In this document: in pieces, positions 1-7,453 of the stretch
Layout of the letters: every line of letters starts with the position of its first letter
How positions within the stretch are numbered: position 1 is the first letter of the stretch
Source: Microbacterium oryzae
GTDB taxonomy: Bacteria > Actinomycetota > Actinomycetes > Actinomycetales > Microbacteriaceae
Direction of reading: 5' to 3'
Length of the DNA stretch: 64,000 nt
NCBI RefSeq assembly: GCF_009735645.1
Contig: NZ_CP032550.1
Location: forward strand, 496,001-560,000
Translations under genes and position numbers: made by a program
The notes under the pieces: generated by a model
Told to the model about the DNA's origin: nothing
Databases searched by the model: none
Seen by the model: only the letters and a program-made list of their open reading frames with translations

Positions 1-138
1 GAGGACGTCCTCATCGCACTCCATGACGACCAGGCCCGCGTCGCCGCGGTGCTCCTCGAGCCACTGGGTCGAGACGAGCCGCCAGGGCTCGGCGTACGCG
101 GCGAACTTCTCCTGCGACTCGTCGGGTGCGACGGGCAT
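1..138 (-). CDS. Sulfurtransferase (rhodanese family), N-terminal fragment
   Basis: The minus-strand frame starts with ATG at 138 and runs off the left edge, giving 46 residues. They contain WRLVSTQWLEEH followed by a VVMECDEDVL stretch, the usual N-terminus of actinobacterial two-domain thiosulfate/mercaptopyruvate sulfurtransferases (SseA/CysA type), where residues around STxWL begin the first rhodanese domain. The catalytic cysteine loop would lie outside the window. It is divergent from zapE, an arrangement I recall from other Actinobacteria. The family assignment rests on a short stretch only. Confidence 0.7.
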   Translation of the reverse strand, partial: MPVAPDESQEKFAAYAEPWRLVSTQWLEEHRGDAGLVVMECDEDVL

Positions 139-172
139 GGCTGCTCCTCGTTATCGTTGATGCGATCCGTCT

Positions 173-189
173 TCGAGCCTAAGGCTCGA
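173..189. promoter_or_regulatory. Dyad symmetry between sulfurtransferase and zapE
   Basis: TCGAGCC and GGCTCGA form 7-bp arms around TAA in the 110-bp divergent gap. It could be an operator or simply a small hairpin. No regulator is implied by the sequence. Confidence 0.3.
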
Positions 190-248
190 GAGCACGGGGC
201 GGCTCGGCTCCTCCGTCGAGACGCGACTCTCTCCAGATCCGAGGACCC

Positions 249-1271
249 ATGACCTCCACCGCGACCGAGATCGTCCACCTCGCCGAACGCCATCCGCAGC
301 TTTCCGGCGAGGAGATGCTCGAGAGCCTTGTGCCGCCGCGGCAGTTCGACACCGCGACCTTCGACTCGTACCGGGTCGATGCGTCGTATCCCTCGCAGGA
401 GGAGGCGAAGCAGGAGCTCGAGGTCTTCGCGTCGGGCGGGCAGCCGGAGCGTCGCGGCGGATTCTTCTCGCGCAAGCCCAAGGCGCCGGAGATCAAGCCG
501 GGCGTCTACCTCGACGGCGGGTTCGGGGTGGGCAAGACCCACCTGCTCGCCGCGATCTACCACGCGGTGCCCGCACGGCGGAAGTTCTTCGGCTCGTTCA
601 TCGAGTACACGGCGCTCGTGGGCGCGCTCGGGTACAAGAACACGGTCGACCTGCTGCGCGGGTCGGCGCTGCTGTGCATCGACGAGTTCGAGCTCGACGA
701 CCCGGGCGACACCATGGTGATGACCCGCCTGCTGGGCGAGCTCGTCGGGTCGGGCACGCGCCTGGCCGCCACGAGCAACACGCCCCCGAACGCGCTCGGC
801 GAGGGCCGGTTCGCCGCGCAGGACTTCCTGCGCGAGATCCACGCCATGGCCGACAGCTTCCGCACGCTGCGGATCGATGGCGTCGACTTCCGCCAGCGGT
901 CCCTCGACGGGCACGCGGCCGTCCTCGAGGAGCGCGCCTACGACGACGCGCTCGCCGCGGCCGGGGGCACCGCCTCCGACGACGACTTCGACGCGCTCAT
1001 CGCGCAGCTGGCGCGCGTGCATCCGTCGCGCTACATCCGCCTTATCGACGGGCTGAGCGCCGTGGGCCTCCGCGGCGTGCGGCAGCTGACCGACCAGTCC
1101 GAGGCGCTGCGCTTCGTCGCCTTCGTCGACCGCGTGTACGACGCGCAGCTCCCGATCCGCGCGACCGGCACGCCGCTCGACGACGTCTTCGGCGCCGAGA
1201 TGCTCGCGGGCGGCTACCGCAAGAAGTACCTGCGCGCGGTCTCGCGTCTGGTCGCCTCCACAAACTCCTGA
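249..1271 (+). CDS. zapE: Cell division protein ZapE (AFG1-like ATPase)
   Basis: This 340-residue P-loop ATPase of the AFG1/ZapE family has Walker A GGFGVGKT at residues 90-97 and Walker B LLCIDEFEL near 141-149. The sensor-1-like segment AATSNTPP follows near residue 175. In E. coli ZapE modulates Z-ring dynamics under stress, and mitochondrial AFG1 acts on inner-membrane proteins, so a cytoplasmic or membrane-peripheral role is expected. The length fits actinobacterial members. The ATG at 249 follows the sulfurtransferase divergently. The family call is firm; the precise cellular role in this organism is inferred. Confidence 0.93.
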   Translation: MTSTATEIVHLAERHPQLSGEEMLESLVPPRQFDTATFDSYRVDASYPSQEEAKQELEVFASGGQPERRGGFFSRKPKAPEIKPGVYLDGGFGVGKTHLLAAIYHAVPARRKFFGSFIEYTALVGALGYKNTVDLLRGSALLCIDEFELDDPGDTMVMTRLLGELVGSGTRLAATSNTPPNALGEGRFAAQDFLREIHAMADSFRTLRIDGVDFRQRSLDGHAAVLEERAYDDALAAAGGTASDDDFDALIAQLARVHPSRYIRLIDGLSAVGLRGVRQLTDQSEALRFVAFVDRVYDAQLPIRATGTPLDDVFGAEMLAGGYRKKYLRAVSRLVASTNS

Positions 1272-1331
1272 CCTGCGCCATCCGCTCGTGCCCTCCCCGC
1301 GAAACATCGTGTTCACGGGGAGGGGCGACCT

Positions 1332-1347
1332 GTAACACGGCGGAAAC
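1332..1347 (+). promoter_or_regulatory. GlnR box upstream of amt
   Basis: GTAAC at 1332-1336, a 6-bp spacer, then GAAAC at 1343-1347 match the actinobacterial GlnR consensus gTnAC-n6-GaAAC exactly. A further GTAAC lies at 1366-1370, one base out of the 11-bp phase. GlnR activates amt genes under nitrogen limitation in Streptomyces and Mycobacterium. The rest of the 1272-1459 gap holds the presumed promoter. Confidence 0.75.
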
Positions 1348-1459
1348 GCCAGACGCAGGTTGGCGGTAACGCGACCGCTCGACACTGGGGTCACCCGGTC
1401 GAGCCGCTCAGGCCATCCGCCATCTCGCCCGGGTCCTGCTCACGGATCTGGAGATGCAC

Positions 1460-2722
1460 ATGGATCAAGGCAACACGGCGTTCCTGCTGATCGCGGCGGC
1501 GTTCGTCCTGCTGATGACGCCGGGACTGGCGTTCTTCTACGGCGGCCTGGTGAAGGCCAAGAGCGTCATCAGCATGATGATGCTGAGCTTCGGGGCCATG
1601 GGCCTCATCGGGGTGCTCTGGGTGCTGTACGGCTACGCCGTGGCGTTCCCCGGCGCCGAGGGGCTCGTCGCTCCCTGGTCCATCGACTGGACGGCGCTCG
1701 GTCTCGACAGCCTGCTGGAGACGCCGGAGGACGCGGCCTTCCCGCCGCTCGCGTTCGTGGCCTTTCAGGCGACCTTCGCCATCCTCACCGTCGCGCTGGT
1801 GTCGGGCGCCATCGCCGACCGCGCGAAGTTCGGGGCGTGGATGACCTTCGCCGGCATCTGGGCGACCGTCGTCTACTTCCCGGTGGCCAGCTGGGTGTTC
1901 AACTTCGGCCTCGCCGACGACGGCTCGTTCGCATACGGCGGATGGATCACGTACGGCATGCAGGAGGTCTTCGGCGTGGGGGCGATCGACTTCGCCGGCG
2001 GCACGGCCGTCCACATCAACGCCGGTGCCGCGGCGCTCGCCCTCGCGCTCGTCCTCGGCAAGCGCGTCGGCTTCCAGAAGGGCGCCCACGTGCCCCACAA
2101 CCCGCCGTTCGTGCTGCTGGGCGCGGGGCTGCTGTGGTTCGGATGGTTCGGATTCAACGCAGGCTCGGAGCTCGCCGCCGACGGCACCGCGGCCCTCGCC
2201 TTCGTGAACACCATCGCCGCTCCGGCGGCCGCGCTCCTCGCCTGGCTCGTCGTGGAGAAGGTGAAGGACGGCAAGGCCACCTCGGTGGGCGCCGCCTCCG
2301 GCGCCGTCGCCGGGCTCGTCGCCATCACTCCCGCGTGCGCCTCGCTGCACCCGGTCTGGGCCATCCTGCTCGGCTTCGTCGCCGGCGCCGTGTGCGCCCT
2401 CGCGATCGATCTGAAGTTCCGGTGGGGGTTCGACGACTCGCTCGACGTGGTGGGCATCCACCTCGTCGGCGGTCTCATCGGCACGCTCTACCTCGGCTTC
2501 TTCGCGAACGGCACCGGCCTGTTCATGGGCGGCGGGTTCAACCAGCTGCTGGTGCAGGCGATCGCGGCGGCCGCGGTCTTCGCCTACTCCTTCGTGCTCG
2601 CCTACGCCATCGGCTTCGCGATCGAGAAGACGATCGGCTTCCGCGTCAAGAACGAGGACGAGGTCGCCGGCATCGACACGGTTCTGCACGGCGAGGAGGG
2701 CTACGTCCTCACCGCGCGCTGA
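1460..2722 (+). CDS. amt: Ammonium transporter (Amt/MEP/Rh family)
   Basis: This polytopic membrane protein of about 420 residues, with roughly 11 hydrophobic segments, conducts ammonium uptake. Family signatures include the N-terminal LMTPGLAFFYGGLV segment, the pore FAGGTAVHINAG carrying the first conserved pore His, and VVGIHLVGGLIGTL with the second His. I place the start at ATG 1460 because GGAG at 1450-1453 gives a normal 6-base spacing; the in-frame ATG at 1454 abuts that GGAG and is less likely. No glnK or glnD follows, unlike the common amtB-glnK-glnD operon: the next gene is separated by a hairpin terminator. Regulation by GlnR is suggested by the box at 1332. Confidence 0.96.
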   Translation: MDQGNTAFLLIAAAFVLLMTPGLAFFYGGLVKAKSVISMMMLSFGAMGLIGVLWVLYGYAVAFPGAEGLVAPWSIDWTALGLDSLLETPEDAAFPPLAFVAFQATFAILTVALVSGAIADRAKFGAWMTFAGIWATVVYFPVASWVFNFGLADDGSFAYGGWITYGMQEVFGVGAIDFAGGTAVHINAGAAALALALVLGKRVGFQKGAHVPHNPPFVLLGAGLLWFGWFGFNAGSELAADGTAALAFVNTIAAPAAALLAWLVVEKVKDGKATSVGAASGAVAGLVAITPACASLHPVWAILLGFVAGAVCALAIDLKFRWGFDDSLDVVGIHLVGGLIGTLYLGFFANGTGLFMGGGFNQLLVQAIAAAAVFAYSFVLAYAIGFAIEKTIGFRVKNEDEVAGIDTVLHGEEGYVLTAR

Positions 2723-2733
2723 GCTGTCGCGAC

Positions 2734-2764
2734 GGATGCCCCGGCCGATGCGGCCGGGGCATCC
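2734..2764 (+). terminator. Hairpin terminator after amt
   Basis: A perfect 13-bp stem (2734-2746 with 2752-2764) closes a 5-nt loop 11 bases after the amt stop. There is no strong T tract, as is usual in high-GC Actinobacteria. Confidence 0.75.
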
Positions 2765-2787
2765 GCGTGCGCGGGTAGGGTGACGAC

Positions 2788-3393
2788 GTGGCACGACAGG
2801 GACTCCTCGGCATGCTCGTCTCGCGCGCGCTCGACGCGCTCTCCGGAGCGGTGAAGGGCGCGCCTCCGGCGCCACGGCGCGCGCAGCGGTCGGGGCGCCG
2901 ATCCGCGCCCGCGACCGCGCGGTCCGCTCCGCCGCGCCCCGCTCCCGCGCCATCCGCTCCTCCCGTCGCGCGCGACCCGCGCTCGACGGCGCGGACGGTC
3001 GAGGTCGACCCGCACGCGATGCGCGACCTGCGCCTGCGCTACGCGCCCGATCGCGACGGGGCGCCCGACGCGGGCGAGATCGTCTGGACGTGGGTGCCGT
3101 ACGCGGAGAGGGACGGGCGGGGGAAGGACCGGCCCGTGCTCGTGATCGCCGCGCACGGCGCCGACCGCGCGTACGCGGTGAAGCTCACGAGCAAGCCGCA
3201 CGACGGCGACCGCGAGTACGTCTCGATCGGCTCGGGCCCGTGGGATGGCCAGGGCCGGGAATCGTGGGTCGACCTCGATCAGCTGTACAGCGTGCACCGC
3301 GACGGGATGCGTCGCGAGGCCGCCGAGCTCGACCGCGAGCGGTTCGCCCGCATCGCCGCGGAGCTCCGCCGTCGATACGGCTGGCGCGCGTAG
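2788..3393 (+). CDS. PemK/MazF-family protein with Pro/Ala/Arg-rich N-terminal extension
   Basis: The 201-residue product starts at GTG 2788. Residues 1-75 are basic and rich in Ala, Pro and Arg (low complexity). The remaining part carries the PemK/MazF-like core: GEIVWTWVPYAE, then GKDRPVLVIA, then a LTSKPHD segment and a C-terminal WVDLDQLYSVHRDGM helix region. In MazF-type RNases the RPVLVI strand belongs to the SH3-like barrel. No antitoxin-like small gene sits upstream or downstream: amt precedes it and the nitrite channel follows. It may be a domesticated member rather than an active mRNA interferase. Fold assignment is good; activity is unknown. Confidence 0.75.
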   Translation: MARQGLLGMLVSRALDALSGAVKGAPPAPRRAQRSGRRSAPATARSAPPRPAPAPSAPPVARDPRSTARTVEVDPHAMRDLRLRYAPDRDGAPDAGEIVWTWVPYAERDGRGKDRPVLVIAAHGADRAYAVKLTSKPHDGDREYVSIGSGPWDGQGRESWVDLDQLYSVHRDGMRREAAELDRERFARIAAELRRRYGWRA

Positions 3394-3410
3394 CGGGCGC
3401 TCGCGGAGTT

Positions 3411-3438
3411 CTCACAACCGGCGTCGTCGGGTTGTGAG
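3411..3438 (+). terminator. Hairpin after the PemK-like gene
   Basis: CTCACAACC and GGTTGTGAG form a perfect 9-bp stem with a 10-nt loop, 17 bases after the stop codon. The large loop makes an operator for the downstream nitrite channel an alternative reading. Confidence 0.5.
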
Positions 3439-3444
3439 GGAGAG

Positions 3445-3482
3445 GTAACGCAACGGGTTCCGACGGGTCGTCGGCGGGAAAC
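3445..3482 (+). promoter_or_regulatory. Degenerate GlnR-type half-sites upstream of the nitrite channel
   Basis: GTAAC at 3445-3449 and GAAAC at 3478-3482 are exactly 33 bp apart, the spacing of the outer a1 and b2 half-sites of a two-box GlnR site. The two inner half-sites (3456 and 3467) are poor matches. This is a weak candidate compared with the amt and nirB sites. Confidence 0.35.
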
Positions 3483-3539
3483 ACGCGGGTTCTAGCTTCG
3501 GGTCAAGGCCCGAAGCCCTTCGACTCGAGGAGAACCGCC

Positions 3540-4397
3540 ATGTCGTACCTCAAGCCCGCCGAACTCATCGGAACCGTGATCGACGCCGGCGCATCCAAGG
3601 TGATGCTGTCGACGAGAGACACCCTGCTGCGCGCGATCCTGGGTGGCGCGCTGCTGTCCCTCGCCGCCGCCTTCGCCGTGACCGTCTCCACGACGACGGG
3701 CATCCCGCTGCTGGGCGCCCTGCTCTTCCCGGTCGGATTCATCATGCTGTACCTGCTCGGCTTCGACCTCCTCACCGGCGTCTTCGTCCTCACGCCGCTG
3801 GCGTGGCTCGACCGTCGCCCGGGCGTGACGGTCGGGGCCATCCTGCGCAACTGGGGTCTGGTGTTCCTCGGCAACTTCATCGGGGCGTTCTCCGTCGCCG
3901 TGCTCATGGCGGTCGTCGTCACCTACGGCTTCTCGACGCCGCCGAACGAGGTGGGAGAGGCCATCGGCCACATCGGCGAGGGCCGCACCCTCGGCTACGC
4001 CGAGCACGGGTTCGCCGGCATGCTCACCCTGTTCGTGCGCGGCGTGCTCTGCAACTGGATGGTCGCCACGGGCGTGATCCTGTCGATGGTGGCGAAGGAC
4101 GTGCCGGGGAAGGTCGTCGCGATGTGGATGCCGATCATGCTCTTCTTCTTCATGGGATTCGAGCACTCCATCGTCAACATGTTCCTGTTTCCCTCCGGCC
4201 TGCTGCTCGGCGGCGATTTCACCATCCTCGACTACCTCATCTGGAACGAGATCCCCACGGTCCTCGGCAATCTCGTCGGCGGGCTGCTCTGCGTGGGACT
4301 GCCGTTCTACGCCACCTACGGACGCCCCGGTTCGCCGCGGCGCTCCGCACGGGTGCAGGCGTCCGAGGTGCCGGCGTCGGTGCCGACCGCCGTCTGA
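3540..4397 (+). CDS. nirC: Formate/nitrite transporter family channel, probably nitrite-specific
   Basis: The 285-residue FNT-family protein has about six transmembrane helices. Family features include the N-terminal LKPAELIGTVIDAG segment, LLFPVGFIMLYLLGFDLLTG, FVRGVLCNWMVATGV and FMGFEHSIVNMFLFPSG, which carries the conserved pore histidine region. FNT proteins pass formate, nitrite or hydrosulfide as anion/acid across the membrane. Its position 96 bases before nirB points to nitrite import for assimilation. A GAGGAG Shine-Dalgarno lies 7 bases before ATG 3540. The substrate is inferred from context, the family from sequence. Confidence 0.9.
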   Translation: MSYLKPAELIGTVIDAGASKVMLSTRDTLLRAILGGALLSLAAAFAVTVSTTTGIPLLGALLFPVGFIMLYLLGFDLLTGVFVLTPLAWLDRRPGVTVGAILRNWGLVFLGNFIGAFSVAVLMAVVVTYGFSTPPNEVGEAIGHIGEGRTLGYAEHGFAGMLTLFVRGVLCNWMVATGVILSMVAKDVPGKVVAMWMPIMLFFFMGFEHSIVNMFLFPSGLLLGGDFTILDYLIWNEIPTVLGNLVGGLLCVGLPFYATYGRPGSPRRSARVQASEVPASVPTAV

Positions 4398-4433
4398 GCG
4401 CCGCAGGCTGCGAGGAGGAGAACCGTGCCGCAC

Positions 4434-4471
4434 GTCAACAGCCGGAAACATGGCGCTGACATCAGCGCAAC
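4434..4471 (+). promoter_or_regulatory. Four-half-site GlnR operator in front of nirB
   Basis: Half-sites GTCAA (4434), GAAAC (4445), CTGAC (4456) and GCAAC (4467) follow each other at an exact 11-bp period, reproducing the a1-b1-a2-b2 architecture gTnAC-n6-GaAAC-n6-GtnAC-n6-GAAAC. A TACGGT -10-like hexamer follows at 4482-4487. The site lies downstream of an in-frame GTG (4425), which argues that nirB really starts at ATG 4494. Confidence 0.65.
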
Positions 4472-4493
4472 AACCGACGCCTACGGTGACCGC

Positions 4494-7070
4494 ATGAGCT
4501 TCACCGATCCCGCCACGACGAGAATCGTCGTCGTGGGCGGGGGGATGGTCGCCCACCGCTTCGTGGAGAGCCTCCTCAGCCGGGGCGGAGACGAGTGGCG
4601 GGTCACGCTGGTCGGCGAGGAGCCCTTCGGGCCCTACGACCGCGTCGCCCTCACGTCGTTCTTCTCGGGTGCGACCGCCGAGGACCTCGCCCTGGAGCGC
4701 GCGTGGCTCGAGGACCCGCGGGTGCGACTCGTGCCCGGCGACCCCGTGGTGCGGGTCGACCGCGCCGCCCGCCGCGTCACGACGCGCAGCGGCTTGAGCA
4801 TCGGCTACGAGCACCTCGTGCTGGCCACCGGCTCATACGCCGCCAAGCTCGCCGTCGACGGCTTCGAGCACGAGGGCTGCTTCGTCTACCGGACCCTCGA
4901 CGATGTGACGCGCCTGCGGCGGTTCGTCCAGCGCCGCGCCGCGGAGCTCGGGCGTCCGCTGTCGGGCACCGTGATCGGCGGCGGCCTCCTCGGCCTGGAG
5001 GCGGCGGGCGCGCTGCAGACCCTCGACGTCGACTGCACGGTCGTGCAGTCGTCGGACCGGCTCATGTCGGCGCAGCTCGACCGCCCCGGCAGCGACGTGC
5101 TCCGACGGCTCATCGAGGCGCGCGGTCTGCGGGTGCGCACCGAGGCGCTCACGACGCGTCTCGACGCCGACCGCTCGGGTCAGGTGACGGGGCTGGAGTT
5201 CCAGGACGGGACCTGGGAGCGGACCGACGTCGTCGTCTTCACCGTGGGGGTGCGACCGCGCGACGAGCTCGCGCGGTCGGCGGGGCTCGAGGTGCACGCG
5301 CGCGGCGGCGTCGTGATCGATGCGACGTGCACGACGGCGGACCCGCGCATCTCGGCGATCGGGGAGGTGGCGAGCTTCGGCGGCGCCAGCGTCGGGCTCG
5401 TCGCGCCCGGTTACGCCATGGCCGAGGTCGCGGCGACGCGCCTGCTGGGCGGGGACGCCGCCTTCCCCGGCTACGACCTGTCCACCAAGCTCAAGCTCTC
5501 CGGTGTGGATGTGGCGAGCTTCGGCGACGCGTTCGCGGAGACCCCCGGCGCCCTCGACGTCGTCTACGCCGACCCGGTGGCCGGCGTGTACAAGAAGCTC
5601 GTCCTCTCCGACGACGCGAAGACCCTGCTCGGAGGCATCCTCGTCGGCGACGCATCGGCCTACGGCGCGCTGCGCCCCCTCGTCGGCAGCGCCCTGGGCG
5701 GAGACCCGGTCGCCTTCCTGCTGCCCGAAGACGGCGCGGCGCCCCCGACGGGCGCCCTGAGCGACGAGGCGCTCGTGTGCTCGTGCAACGGGGTCACCGC
5801 CGGGCGCATCCGCACGGCCGTGCACGAGGAGGGCTGCGCGGACGTCCCGGCCGTCAAGTCGTGCACGAAGGCGGGAGCGGCCTGCGGCTCGTGCGTCACG
5901 ATGATCAAGAAGATCGTCGGCAGCGAGCTCGAGAAGGCAGGCGCTGCCGTGAGCGATGCGCTCTGCGAGCACTTCGCGATGTCGCGTCGCCAGCTGTTCG
6001 ACGCCGTGCGGGTCTCCGGCCTGCGCACCTTCAGCGCCGTCATCGAGCGGTTCGGCCGCGGCCGCGGGTGCGACATCTGCAAGCCCGCGCTCGCGAGCAT
6101 CCTGGCCACGCTCACCGGCACGCACGTCCTGGATGGCGAGAACGCGACCCTGCAGGACACGAACGACCACGTCATGGCCAACCTCCAGAAGGACGGCAGC
6201 TACTCCGTCGTCCCGCGCATCCCCGGCGGGGAGATCACGCCGGAGGGGCTCCTCGCGATCGGCGAGGTCGCACGCGACTACGGGCTCTACACGAAGATCA
6301 CCGGCGGGCAGCGCATCGACATGTTCGGCGCCCGGCTCGAGCAGCTGCCGGACATCTGGCGACGCCTGGTCGACGCGGGCTTCGAGTCCGGGCACGCCTA
6401 CGGCAAGTCGCTGCGCACGGTGAAGTCGTGCGTGGGGTCGACCTGGTGCCGGTACGGCGTGCAGGACTCCGTCGGGATGGCCGTCCGGCTCGAGCTGCGC
6501 TATCGAGGCCTGCGCTCGCCGCACAAGATCAAGTTCGGCGTCTCCGGCTGCGCGCGCGAATGCGCGGAGGCCCGAGGCAAGGACGTGGGCGTCATCGCTA
6601 CCGAGGCGGGCTGGAACATGTACGTGGGCGGCAACGGCGGCTTCACGCCGCGGCACGCGGTGCTCCTGGCCGAGGGGCTCGACGATGCGGCGCTGCTGAC
6701 GGCGATCGACCGGTTCCTCATGTACTACATCTTCACGGCCGACCGCCTGCAGCGGACGGCTCCGTGGTTCGAGGACCTCGAGGGCGGCATCGAGGGTCTC
6801 CGCGCGGTCATCTTCGAGGACAGCCTCGGGCTCTGCGCCGACCTCGACGCGGCCATGGCGCGTCACATCGACGGATACGAGGACGAGTGGAAGGCGACGC
6901 TGGACGATCCGGAGAAGCTGCGCCGGTTCTCGTCGTTCGTCAATGCGCCCGCGACGCCCGACCCATCCCTCGCCTACACCGTCGAGCGCGGTCAGCCCCG
7001 GCCCGCGAGCGCGGAGGAGCGCGACGCCGGCGTGCTCATCGCCGGAACCACGCTGGAGGTGCGCGCATGA
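4494..7070 (+). CDS. nirB: Assimilatory NAD(P)H nitrite reductase, large subunit NirB
   Basis: This enzyme reduces nitrite to ammonium with NAD(P)H using FAD, Fe-S clusters and siroheme. Domains in order are an FAD-binding segment beginning RIVVVGGGMVAHRFVE, an NAD-binding segment with GTVIGGGLLGLEAAG, a BFD-like [2Fe-2S] domain with CSCN and a CTKAGAACGSC pattern, a second CDIC-containing motif, and the sulfite/nitrite reductase C-terminal part. The [4Fe-4S]-siroheme ligands are seen in VKSCVGSTWC and VSGCARECAE. I prefer ATG 4494 (858 residues) because a GlnR-type site and a -10-like hexamer lie just upstream; GTG 4425 (881 residues) has a good GAGGAG Shine-Dalgarno and remains possible. 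The stop overlaps nirD by ATGA. Confidence 0.95.
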   Translation: MSFTDPATTRIVVVGGGMVAHRFVESLLSRGGDEWRVTLVGEEPFGPYDRVALTSFFSGATAEDLALERAWLEDPRVRLVPGDPVVRVDRAARRVTTRSGLSIGYEHLVLATGSYAAKLAVDGFEHEGCFVYRTLDDVTRLRRFVQRRAAELGRPLSGTVIGGGLLGLEAAGALQTLDVDCTVVQSSDRLMSAQLDRPGSDVLRRLIEARGLRVRTEALTTRLDADRSGQVTGLEFQDGTWERTDVVVFTVGVRPRDELARSAGLEVHARGGVVIDATCTTADPRISAIGEVASFGGASVGLVAPGYAMAEVAATRLLGGDAAFPGYDLSTKLKLSGVDVASFGDAFAETPGALDVVYADPVAGVYKKLVLSDDAKTLLGGILVGDASAYGALRPLVGSALGGDPVAFLLPEDGAAPPTGALSDEALVCSCNGVTAGRIRTAVHEEGCADVPAVKSCTKAGAACGSCVTMIKKIVGSELEKAGAAVSDALCEHFAMSRRQLFDAVRVSGLRTFSAVIERFGRGRGCDICKPALASILATLTGTHVLDGENATLQDTNDHVMANLQKDGSYSVVPRIPGGEITPEGLLAIGEVARDYGLYTKITGGQRIDMFGARLEQLPDIWRRLVDAGFESGHAYGKSLRTVKSCVGSTWCRYGVQDSVGMAVRLELRYRGLRSPHKIKFGVSGCARECAEARGKDVGVIATEAGWNMYVGGNGGFTPRHAVLLAEGLDDAALLTAIDRFLMYYIFTADRLQRTAPWFEDLEGGIEGLRAVIFEDSLGLCADLDAAMARHIDGYEDEWKATLDDPEKLRRFSSFVNAPATPDPSLAYTVERGQPRPASAEERDAGVLIAGTTLEVRA

Positions 7071-7453
7071 CGCTTCTCGACGCCGTCGAGGCCGCGGCGG
7101 AGGAGCGCGCGGGCTGGATCGAGGTCTGCGCGCTCGCCGATCTCGAGGTGGAACGCGGCCGGGCCGCCCTGATCGGGGACACCCAGGTGGCGCTCTTCCT
7201 GCTGCACGGCGGCCGCGTGCACGCCGTCGCGAACCGCGATCCCTACAGCGGCGCGCACGTCATCTCGCGCGGCATCGTCGGGACCCGCCATGACGCGCCC
7301 ACCGTCGCCTCGCCCATGTACAAGCAGGTCTTCGACCTCCGAACCGGCGCGTGCCTCGACGCCCAGGGCAAGGAGCCGTCCGCCCTGCGCGTCTGGCCCG
7401 CCGCGGTGTCGGACGACGGCCGGGTCCTCATCCAGTGGAAGGACGCCCGATGA
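7067..7453 (+). CDS. nirD: Nitrite reductase small subunit NirD
   Basis: The 128-residue Rieske-like protein is the small subunit partner of NirB. It shows the typical WIEVCALADLEVERG opening, VALFLLHGGRVHAVANRDP and the PMYKQVFDLRTGACLD segment. As in other NirD proteins, the [2Fe-2S]-ligating Cys/His pairs of true Rieske proteins are not present (HAVANRDPYSGAHV lacks Cys). Start ATG 7067 overlaps the nirB stop by 4 bases, and its own stop overlaps the next start, so translation is probably coupled. Confidence 0.93.
   Translation: MTLLDAVEAAAEERAGWIEVCALADLEVERGRAALIGDTQVALFLLHGGRVHAVANRDPYSGAHVISRGIVGTRHDAPTVASPMYKQVFDLRTGACLDAQGKEPSALRVWPAAVSDDGRVLIQWKDAR

Noticed and set aside
1301..1316. 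GAAAC and GTTCAC as an additional GlnR box upstream of amt
   Set aside because: The spacing to the consensus box is not a multiple of 11 bp and the second half does not match.
4425..4493. GTG 4425 as nirB start
   Set aside because: It has a strong Shine-Dalgarno, but the GlnR-type operator and -10-like hexamer lie downstream of it. Kept as an alternative, not as the main call.
4833..6866. A 677-codon antisense frame opposite nirB
   Set aside because: Composition is Arg/His/Ala-rich and shadow-like; nirB on the other strand is complete with all cofactor motifs.
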